From Pseudomonas orientalis (GTDB lineage: Bacteria > Pseudomonadota > Gammaproteobacteria > Pseudomonadales > Pseudomonadaceae), in NCBI RefSeq assembly GCF_001439815.1, contig NZ_JYLM01000002.1:62001-126000 (forward strand): a stretch of 64,000 nucleotides of DNA, read 5' to 3'. Every line of letters begins with the position of its first letter. Position 1 is the stretch's first letter. Positions 58,139 through 64,000 of this stretch are shown here, in pieces. Under the pieces are notes generated by a model that was given only the letters and a program-made list of their open reading frames with translations, had not been told where the DNA came from and searched no databases. The translations under genes were made by a program, and so were the position numbers.

Positions 58139-59167
58139 TCAGGCTTCTGGGACGCCTTTTTCCCAGGCCGTCCAGTTGTTCAAAATCGCCTGTACCAGCG
58201 GATTGCCGGTGCGGTACAGGTTCTCCAACGCCGGTACAAACCCACCCTGATCGGCGTACTTGAGCAGGTTGTCCACTTCGCTGTAGCCCGGATACGGGCG
58301 GTCAAAGTCGGAGCCCGCACGCACCACCGCCAGGCGCTGGATATCTACCAGCCCTTCGCGACTGGCGCGCAGCAGCGCTTCATAGGTGGAATTGTCTTCC
58401 TGCTGGGTGGTGCAGTATTCGCCTTTATTGTCCGTCAGCAGCTTGGTCCACACCTCTGCGCGTTCGCTCAAGCGGGTGCCGGAGAACCAGGTGTTGCCCG
58501 CCAGGGTGTCGCAGCGTGTGACCTGTGGCGGCTGGTTGGCCGGGGCGGCGGGGTAGTGCTTGCGCCAGGCGGCGGATTCCTTGCTTTCCGTCAGCTCCAC
58601 TGTGTGCGACAAGGCAAACGCCTTGGCCTGCAGCTTCGGGTTGAGTTCGAACACTTCGGTCTTGTAGTCCAGCGGCGGTTTTTCATTGGGCCCCTTGGTG
58701 TTGATGCCGATATAACCCGTCGGCCAATCCTTGGGTGCGTCCCGTGAGTCCAACTCCCACTGTGTGCCGAACTCCACCAGGTAATGCGCCCAGGCGGTCG
58801 TACCGATGGTGCCGTGCTTGGGGCTGATACCGGCAATCCCGGCGATCAGGAAATAACTCTGGCGCAGGTCGAACTTGGGCGACAGCGCCAGCGCCAGGGT
58901 CGAAGCAGCGGCGTTGGTCTGGCCCATGCCGGTCACGAGCAGGCACACATCCTGAGTGTTGCAGCGAATCGTCGGATACTCGGCGGACAGGCCCGGTACG
59001 CGCACCTGCTGCTTGAGTTCCAGGCGATCGATCCAGGTTTGCGCCTCGGGTGCGAACATGGTGATCAGCATCACCTTGGGTTTGATCGGTGCAGCGTTGT
59101 CCGCCAGCACCATGTGGGGCAGCAGGGCGAGGCCGATGGCTATCGACAGTCGGGTAAAAGTCTTCAT
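58139..59167 (-). CDS. Purine nucleoside permease-like protein (NUP family), exported
   Basis: 342 residues with a signal peptide (LSIAIGLALLPHMVLA). The family stretch KVMLITMFAPEAQTWIDRLEL, LVTGMGQTNAAASTLALAL, FLIAGIAGISPKHGTIGTTAWA and VRAGSDFDRPYPG relates it to the NUP family, whose fold resembles nucleoside phosphorylases rather than a membrane channel. It follows a Tsx-like channel gene by 14 bases, so both serve nucleoside use at the cell envelope. Whether it transports or cleaves nucleosides in the periplasm is open. Confidence 0.85.
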   Translation of the reverse strand: MKTFTRLSIAIGLALLPHMVLADNAAPIKPKVMLITMFAPEAQTWIDRLELKQQVRVPGLSAEYPTIRCNTQDVCLLVTGMGQTNAAASTLALALSPKFDLRQSYFLIAGIAGISPKHGTIGTTAWAHYLVEFGTQWELDSRDAPKDWPTGYIGINTKGPNEKPPLDYKTEVFELNPKLQAKAFALSHTVELTESKESAAWRKHYPAAPANQPPQVTRCDTLAGNTWFSGTRLSERAEVWTKLLTDNKGEYCTTQQEDNSTYEALLRASREGLVDIQRLAVVRAGSDFDRPYPGYSEVDNLLKYADQGGFVPALENLYRTGNPLVQAILNNWTAWEKGVPEA

Positions 59168-59181
59168 TTGCAGCTCCTTGA

Positions 59182-60132
59182 TCAGAATTGGTAGCCCACG
59201 CCGGCGTAGTAACCCCAGCCGTCGGAGCGGGCGCGAAAATTGCCTTCGCCGAAATTCAACTCGCTGCCATCCTCCCAGTTGCCGCCGTTATGGAAGTAAC
59301 GGCCGACCAGGGTGAAGCGCAGGTGGGTAAACGAGTACAGCAACACGTTGGTCGCCACCAGAGAGTTGGCGGTGCGCGCCGGGTTGTCCTTGTGCAGTTC
59401 CGAGCCGAAATCGTAGTTGGTGAAGCCGATATAGGTCAGCGAGGCACCGTTGTCGAATTTGCCGATGGGCACGATGTATTTCATCTGCGCACGGTAGCCG
59501 TCCCAGGAATATTCATTGCTGGCACCGTAGTTTTCCCACTGGTAGCGCCCGTAGAAGTTGGCTGACAGGTTGACTCGCGAGTGGGTGTCGATGTCGGTGC
59601 CAAGGCCGCTGTACAGGGTGTTGGCGCGATTCTCCTTGTTGCTGCCATGGTCGTAGATCCAGTCGAACGCCACATACCATTCCTTGAACGGCCCGATCGC
59701 CAGGCTGCGCCCGGCCAGGTAGTCGATGGAGATACGCGGCTCGTGTTCCATGAACACCGGCGAGCCATGGTCCCACACGCCTTTGTCGTTACTGTTGCCG
59801 ATGCCGAGGATCTTTGGCACGTCGATGTAGCCGTACAGCTCGAACGGCCCCTTGCGGCCGAAGTACTCGTATTCCAGGTAAACGTCATCCTGGGGCTTGG
59901 GGCCGAAGCTGATGTCCTTGCTGCCAATCAGCGTCAGGTCCTGATTGAACCATTCGGACAGGTAAACGCCTTTTTTCGCCGGCGGGCTGGCCTCGGGGCT
60001 GAGGGTTTCGCCCTGTGCCGAGTCATCCGCGGGTTGGTCGTGCGCCAAAATGGGTGCACTGAGTACTCCCGTAACGGCGGCCAGTAGCAAGGAAACACCA
60101 AAGCAAGCACGGGGCGTTGAGGTGGGGTGCAT
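59182..60132 (-). CDS. Tsx-like nucleoside-specific outer-membrane channel
   Basis: 316 residues with a signal peptide (LLLAAVTGVLSAPILA) and a beta-barrel: FNQDLTLIGSKDISFGPKPQDDVYLEYEYFGRKGPFELYGYIDVPK, YVAFDWIYDHGSNKENR, and a C-terminal YYAGVGYQF ending in Phe for barrel assembly. Matches the Tsx/OmpK family that lets nucleosides through the outer membrane. The ATG at 60132 with AGGGAC upstream is preferred to the longer frame. A PurR-like palindrome lies 74-85 bases upstream. Confidence 0.88.
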   Translation of the reverse strand: MHPTSTPRACFGVSLLLAAVTGVLSAPILAHDQPADDSAQGETLSPEASPPAKKGVYLSEWFNQDLTLIGSKDISFGPKPQDDVYLEYEYFGRKGPFELYGYIDVPKILGIGNSNDKGVWDHGSPVFMEHEPRISIDYLAGRSLAIGPFKEWYVAFDWIYDHGSNKENRANTLYSGLGTDIDTHSRVNLSANFYGRYQWENYGASNEYSWDGYRAQMKYIVPIGKFDNGASLTYIGFTNYDFGSELHKDNPARTANSLVATNVLLYSFTHLRFTLVGRYFHNGGNWEDGSELNFGEGNFRARSDGWGYYAGVGYQF

Positions 60133-60205
60133 TGAAAGTCCCTGTTCGTACGCGGTTTGAACCCGATTGCTCGGGTGAGGTGAACCTGGCGGCCAAGTTC
60201 GTTGC

Positions 60206-60217
60206 GCAAACGTTTGC
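60206..60217. promoter_or_regulatory. PurR/LacI-type operator GCAAACGTTTGC
   Basis: Perfect 12-base palindrome equal to the core of the E. coli PurR site ACGCAAACGTTTGCGT, upstream of the Tsx-like and NUP genes. No cognate LacI-type gene is adjacent, so a regulator encoded elsewhere is expected. Confidence 0.7.
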
Positions 60218-60303
60218 ACAGGTTGTACCAACTTTATTCAATAGCTTGAATCAGCTTGAAAAAGTCTGAAATAACCGTCTTGTCGATCAGAAATGACTGG
60301 GTG

Positions 60304-61218
60304 TCATTTGTTCGAGTGGGCTGCCCAGATGGCACCGGTCTCGCGCCGATATTCACTCGGCGTCTGGTTCATCTCGATCCGAAAATGCCGGTTGAAATTG
60401 GACAGATTGGCGTAGCCCACTTCAAAACAGATGTCCGCCACCGACCTGTCGCTTTGCAGCAGTAACCGGCAGGCGCGCTGCACGCGGAATTTGCGCATCA
60501 GCTCGATAAAGCCGTGGCCGGTATTACGCTTGAAGAAACGCGAGAAGCCCGGTTCGCTCATGTCCAGTTGCCGGGCGATGTCCGACAGGCGTACGTCGCC
60601 GCTCAGTTCTCGCATCAGGTAGTCGAACGCCTTGTTGATGCGTTCGGCGCTGCGCGGGTCCAGGGTCGGCGCGTAGCACGGGCTGGCCAGCAGCTTGATT
60701 TGTCGGGGCGGGGCGTTCTTGAGGGTGTCGAGCAGTTGCAGGAACAGGACCAGGCGTTGCAGGCCCTGGGCGTCGCCGATGGCTTCCATCATCCGGGCCG
60801 CCTGCGCCGCTGTTTCACCGGTGAACTCCAGACCGCGCCGCGCCTGTTCAAACAGCGGCTGCAAGTCGCCGAGTTCCGGCAGTGCCTCGCGCAGGGCAAG
60901 GAGGGCGGCGCCGTCGAATTGCAGCACCACGTCGCGACCGCGCTGGTACTCGCCGGGGGCCAGGTCGCCAATCCAGTCGTGGGGCAGGTCGGGACCGATC
61001 AACGCGACATGCCCGACACCGAATGCACCGATATAGTCGCCCGCCACCAGCTTGCCACTGCCGTGGCGGATCAGGTGGATTTCGAATTCGGGGTGGTGGT
61101 TCCAGCGCGCGAGCTCGATCGGATAGTCATGTTCAAACCAGCGAAAGCAGTGCTGCGGCTCGGGCAGGATCACTTCACGTTCGGCGGGGCGCTGCTCGAA
61201 CAGGGTGCGGACGGGCAT
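60304..61218 (-). CDS. AraC-family regulator of polyol use (MtlR-like)
   Basis: 304 residues: N-terminal cupin-like sugar-sensing domain (ARWNHHPEFEIHLIRHGSGKLVAGDYIGAFGVGHVALIGPDLPHDWI) and two C-terminal helix-turn-helices (VRLSDIARQLDMSEPGFSRFFKRNTG and VADICFEVGYANLSNFNRHFRIEMN). Organisation and sequence resemble activators of mannitol/sorbitol genes in pseudomonads. Divergent from a polyol dehydrogenase across 214 bases that contain a long inverted repeat. Confidence 0.85.
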   Translation of the reverse strand: MPVRTLFEQRPAEREVILPEPQHCFRWFEHDYPIELARWNHHPEFEIHLIRHGSGKLVAGDYIGAFGVGHVALIGPDLPHDWIGDLAPGEYQRGRDVVLQFDGAALLALREALPELGDLQPLFEQARRGLEFTGETAAQAARMMEAIGDAQGLQRLVLFLQLLDTLKNAPPRQIKLLASPCYAPTLDPRSAERINKAFDYLMRELSGDVRLSDIARQLDMSEPGFSRFFKRNTGHGFIELMRKFRVQRACRLLLQSDRSVADICFEVGYANLSNFNRHFRIEMNQTPSEYRRETGAIWAAHSNK

Positions 61219-61299
61219 GGCGCTGCCTCTTGTGCGTTGGATACCGCCAAAATACGCGCCTCGTCAGACACAGCGCTACCCACGGTGTCACTGGGCACT

Positions 61300-61339
61300 G
61301 ATACTTTTTTGCATCCTTGAGGCCGGTTAAAAAAGTATC
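61300..61339. promoter_or_regulatory. Inverted repeat GATACTTTTTT-N18-AAAAAAGTATC
   Basis: Perfect 11-bp arms separated by 18 bases in the gap between the AraC gene and the polyol dehydrogenase gene. Two sites on opposite strands suit a dimeric AraC activator; a T-rich hairpin is the alternative. Confidence 0.5.
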
Positions 61340-61432
61340 GGTCGAGGGTCTGCGGTGCGTTTGTGAGAAAACGGCCGTAGCTGCTGTAATCGAGCCTGTT
61401 AAGTAGCCGAAGTGATTGCAGAGGATATCGCC

Positions 61433-62206
61433 ATGAAACGACTTGAAGGTAAAAGCGCGCTGATCACCGGATCGGCGCGCGGCATTGGTCGCGCGTTTGC
61501 CCAGGCTTATATCGAAGAAGGCGCCACCGTCGCCATTGCCGATATCAACCTGCAGCGCGCCGAGCAGACCGCTGCCGAGCTGGGCCCCCAGTCTTACGCG
61601 GTGGCGATGGACGTCACCGACCAGGCCTCCATTGACGTGGCAATTGCCACCGTGGTTGCCCGTGCCGGCAAGCTGGATATCCTGATCAATAATGCGGCAC
61701 TCTTCGACCTGGCACCCATTGTCGACATCACCCGCGACAGCTATGAACGCCTGTTTTCGATCAACGTCGCCGGGACGCTGTTTACCCTGCAGGCCGCCGC
61801 GCGGCAGATGATCCGCCAGGGCCATGGCGGCAAGATCATCAACATGGCCAGCCAGGCAGGTCGACGCGGCGAGGCGCTGGTGGCGGTGTATTGCGCGACC
61901 AAGGCGGCGGTGATCAGCCTCACGCAATCGGCGGGGCTGAACCTGATCAGGCAGGGCATCAACGTCAATGCCATCGCGCCGGGCGTGGTGGACGGTGAGC
62001 ACTGGGATGGGGTGGATGCGCTGTTTGCCCAGCACGAAGGCCTGGCGCCGGGCGAGAAGAAGAAGCGGGTAGGGGACGAGGTGCCTTACGGACGCATGGG
62101 CACGGCTGAAGACCTGACGGGCATGGCAATCTTCTTGGCGTCGAAAGAGGCTGACTATGTCGTCGCACAGACCTACAACGTCGATGGCGGCAGTTGGATG
62201 AACTAG
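61433..62206 (+). CDS. polS: Sorbitol (L-iditol 2-) dehydrogenase, SDR type
   Basis: 257 residues. GSARGIG (13-19), NNAALFDLAPI, Ser140, Tyr153 and Lys157 (YCATK). From memory the sequence matches Rhodobacter sorbitol dehydrogenase SmoS/PolS almost continuously (GKSALITGSARGIGRAFAQAY, KIINMASQAGRRGEALV, INVNAIAPGVVDGEHWDGVDA). It oxidises D-glucitol to fructose and galactitol to tagatose with NAD+. It stands alone here, without the transporter or kinase genes of a polyol operon. ATG at 61433 after AGAGGAT. Confidence 0.92.
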   Translation: MKRLEGKSALITGSARGIGRAFAQAYIEEGATVAIADINLQRAEQTAAELGPQSYAVAMDVTDQASIDVAIATVVARAGKLDILINNAALFDLAPIVDITRDSYERLFSINVAGTLFTLQAAARQMIRQGHGGKIINMASQAGRRGEALVAVYCATKAAVISLTQSAGLNLIRQGINVNAIAPGVVDGEHWDGVDALFAQHEGLAPGEKKKRVGDEVPYGRMGTAEDLTGMAIFLASKEADYVVAQTYNVDGGSWMN

Positions 62207-62271
62207 CGGCCTGCACCGATCAACACGGTGGGGGCGAACAAGCATTCCAGCCGTTGATACTCGTCGTCGAG

Positions 62272-62964
62272 TCACTCGGCAAAGCTGCGATCAAAAAAGT
62301 AGACCTGCCCCGGCTTCAGCATTTCCACCGTCGCCTGGGGCCGGCCACCTTCACCCTGCTTCTTGCGCCCGGTTTCACGCAAATACCCCGCCTCAGCCAG
62401 CTTCAGCAAACGCTGGCGGATACTGGTCTTGAGCACCGGCCGGGCGAGCACCAATGAAAAAATCGTAGTCGCCTGCGGTGCGCTGAACTCACGCCCCAGG
62501 AACATCAACGGCAGGCTGCTGTACAACGATTTGGAAAACAATCGCTCCTGCACGGCCGCCACCAGGCTGTTGTGATCGAACGGCAACTTGATACTGCCAT
62601 CGGCCACCGCATTCAGGGAAAACCAGGCCTGATGGTCACCCAGCGCGACTTCGTCGGCCACGATCCCCAGGTAATAAGTGGACGACGACCAGCAGCGCGG
62701 GTCGCGAAACGCATCGCCCACGGTGCCCACCTGTTCGCTCCAGACCAGCTCGAGGCCGACCTTGTCACTGCAGCGAAGCCGCTCCACCGCATCCTGCAGG
62801 CTCAGGTCCTGCACATCGCCGTTGACCACCACACCCGGCAACGCCCAGTGTCCGGCAAAAGGCTCGGCATCGCGCTTGTTGAGCAGCAGCTTCAATTCTC
62901 CGCAGGCACGGCAGTAACACAGCACGCACAAGTCGACGGTGTGCAGGTAGGGGCTCAATGGCAT
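62272..62964 (-). CDS. nrtR: NrtR, Nudix-related regulator of NAD metabolism
   Basis: 230 residues. An N-terminal Nudix-like domain (VDLCVLCYCRACGELKLLLNKRDAEPFAGHWALPGVVVN) whose Nudix box is degenerate (DLSLQDAVERL in place of REXXEE), so it binds ADP-ribose but should not hydrolyse it. A C-terminal winged helix follows (FSAPQATTIFSLVLARPVLKTSIRQRLLKLAEAGYLRETGRKKQGEGGRP). Divergent from pncA-pncB with a perfect 21-bp palindrome between. The ATG at 62964 (MPLSPYLHTVD) is chosen over much longer open upstream codons. Confidence 0.92.
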   Translation of the reverse strand: MPLSPYLHTVDLCVLCYCRACGELKLLLNKRDAEPFAGHWALPGVVVNGDVQDLSLQDAVERLRCSDKVGLELVWSEQVGTVGDAFRDPRCWSSSTYYLGIVADEVALGDHQAWFSLNAVADGSIKLPFDHNSLVAAVQERLFSKSLYSSLPLMFLGREFSAPQATTIFSLVLARPVLKTSIRQRLLKLAEAGYLRETGRKKQGEGGRPQATVEMLKPGQVYFFDRSFAE

Positions 62965-63062
62965 ATGAAGTCCTTCTGGCAGCGGTGAAGCACAGTCTAA
63001 CCCTTCGAACAGATATGTCATGTACTTGAGCTCAGGCAGGTAGAAAAATACTTGTTGCCACG

Positions 63063-63083
63063 AAAGTACATGACGTGTACTTT
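63063..63083. promoter_or_regulatory. NrtR operator AAAGTACA-N5-TGTACTTT
   Basis: Perfect 21-bp palindrome (8-5-8), the expected size of an NrtR site, 26 bases upstream of the pncA start. A degenerate copy with ATGTACTT is at about 63019-63026, nearer nrtR, suggesting autoregulation. Confidence 0.8.
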
Positions 63084-63109
63084 TGTTTCCAGGCCACCGG
63101 AGAATCACC

Positions 63110-63757
63110 ATGACCCTCGCGAAAACCGCCATTGCCTCATTCGATGTGGACGCCCAGAAGAGTTTCACGCCGTTGTGTCCCGACGAATTGCCCGTCGCCG
63201 GGGGCGACCTGATCGGCGCCGAACTCAACTACATGGCCAGCCTTGCCGGACGCCGCATCGGCAGCAAGGACGCCCACACCCCGCAGGCGCCCTGGGTGGT
63301 CGCGCAGCACAGCCAGATGCTGCAACCCACCGGCCTGGCTCACGCCGATGTCACCTGGGTCAGCCACTGCGTGCCGGGTACCGAGGGCTTCACCTTGCTG
63401 GATGAATTGCCCAGTCCCTATGACTACGACTACTTCGTCTGGAAGGGCGTTGAACCCGACCTGCACCCCTACGGCGCCTGCTACCACGACCTGCACGACA
63501 AACTGTCGACCGGCGTCATTGAATACCTCAAGGCCCAGGGTATCGTCCGCGTGCTTGTCGGTGGCCTGGCCCTGGACTATTGCGTCAAGACCACCGCCTT
63601 TCAACTGCTCAAGGCTGGCCTGCAGGTGGTGCTGCACCTGCCGGCGTGTCGAGGGATCACAGAGGAAGGCAGCGTGCTGGCTGTCAATGAGTTGCTCAAG
63701 GCCGGTGCCGCCATCAGCCGCACCCGCGAAGAACTGGCCGCGATGGCCGCGCGTTAA
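63110..63757 (+). CDS. pncA: Nicotinamidase PncA-like, cysteine hydrolase family
   Basis: 215 residues, isochorismatase fold. Catalytic triad Asp14 (FDVDAQKSF), Lys112 (VWKGVEPDLHPYGA) and Cys158 (ALDYCVKTTAF); metal ligands from DAHTPQAPW, here with the His after Ala. It deamidates nicotinamide to nicotinate for NAD salvage. The ATG at 63110 follows ACCGGAGAATC. Cotranscribed with pncB 11 bases downstream, under NrtR. Confidence 0.93.
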   Translation: MTLAKTAIASFDVDAQKSFTPLCPDELPVAGGDLIGAELNYMASLAGRRIGSKDAHTPQAPWVVAQHSQMLQPTGLAHADVTWVSHCVPGTEGFTLLDELPSPYDYDYFVWKGVEPDLHPYGACYHDLHDKLSTGVIEYLKAQGIVRVLVGGLALDYCVKTTAFQLLKAGLQVVLHLPACRGITEEGSVLAVNELLKAGAAISRTREELAAMAAR

Positions 63758-63768
63758 GGAGACCTACC

Positions 63769-64000
63769 ATGGAAAGCGCCTATGACGACGAGTCCCCGGT
63801 CATCCAGGGCTTGCTCGACACCGATTACTACACCTTCACCATGATGCAGGCGGTGCTGCACCAGCATCCCAATGTGGATGTGGAATACAACTTCATCGTC
63901 CGCTCCAGGGAAAAACTCGGGCACCTGATCCCGCAGTTGCGAACCGAGCTGGAAAAGCTTGCCGGCCTGCAGATGCGTGAAGGCGAGCTGCGCTTCCTGT
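63769..64000 (+). CDS. pncB: Nicotinate phosphoribosyltransferase PncB, N-terminal part
   Basis: Begins MESAYDDESPVIQGLLDTDYYTFTMMQAVL, the PncB N-terminus, and continues with VEYNFIVRSREKLG and LIPQLRTELEKLAGLQMREGELRFL until the window ends after 77 codons. The protein joins nicotinate to phosphoribosyl pyrophosphate, the step after PncA. AAGGAGACC ribosome site. Confidence 0.93.
   Translation, partial: MESAYDDESPVIQGLLDTDYYTFTMMQAVLHQHPNVDVEYNFIVRSREKLGHLIPQLRTELEKLAGLQMREGELRFL

Overview
The window is a stretch of a Pseudomonas chromosome, most likely of the P. fluorescens group. GC is high throughout. Most intergenic gaps carry REP/REPIN palindromes with a TGTGGGAGGGGGC or TGTAGGAGCGAGC head. 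Several proteins are close to well-known P. fluorescens proteins (aryl esterase, BmtA-type metallothionein, MntH, PncA/PncB with an NrtR-type regulator). No phage, insertion sequence, rRNA, tRNA or CRISPR array was seen. It reads as metabolic accessory DNA: a chain of small catabolic and stress islands separated by REPINs.

Region by region. 1-2.7 kb: end of an old-yellow-enzyme gene and a TonB-dependent siderophore receptor behind a Fur-like site. 2.9-16.2 kb: a complete non-phosphorylating L-arabinose pathway. It comprises a FadR-type regulator, sugar-acid dehydratase, MFS transporter, 2-keto-3-deoxyarabonate dehydratase, ketoglutarate semialdehyde dehydrogenase, lactonase, AraFGH importer, periplasmic mutarotase and SDR sugar dehydrogenase. 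Three perfect TNGTNNNACNA operators sit in its two divergent promoter regions. 16.3-19.5 kb: AraC regulator with a NepI-like exporter, and a YghU-type glutathione protein.

20-30.2 kb: a region resembling rhizopine/inositol catabolism in two blocks. Block 1 is a sigma-54-driven minus-strand operon (Gfo/Idh/MocA dehydrogenase, Hyi-type isomerase, sugar-binding protein) with its enhancer-binding protein divergent. Block 2 is a LacI regulator divergent from a MocD-like di-iron oxygenase, MocE-like Rieske ferredoxin, MocF-like reductase and a second TIM-barrel isomerase. The simplest reading is oxidative removal of a substituent (perhaps O-methyl) from a cyclitol or sugar, followed by oxidation and isomerisation.

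30-38.5 kb: uppP, a GNAT protein, a GlxA-type regulator, an electrophile-defence operon (NemR-like repressor, DJ-1/PfpI protein, NemA-like reductase), a PIG3-type quinone reductase, a DoxX protein and an aryl esterase. 38.5-49.1 kb: an exported double-VOC protein coupled to an outer-membrane barrel, a YahK-like alcohol dehydrogenase, a PAS-LuxR regulator divergent from thiolase, acyl-CoA ligase and MHS transporter genes, then a histidine phosphatase, cobF and an exported esterase.

49.2-64 kb: DcrB-like protein, Kef-type antiporter, an unusual hydrolase-YaaW fusion next to mntH, a VapBC-like pair, a LysR regulator with two half-size YdcZ transporters, a 58-residue metallothionein too short for usual ORF cut-offs, a nucleoside uptake pair (Tsx-like channel and NUP protein) behind a PurR-like palindrome, an AraC regulator with a polyol dehydrogenase, and the nrtR/pncA/pncB salvage locus with a perfect 21-bp operator. 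Three intergenic regions (19.5, 25 and 35.5 kb) carry a roughly 345-bp composite repeat in which a REP is joined to a strongly structured 240-bp palindrome.
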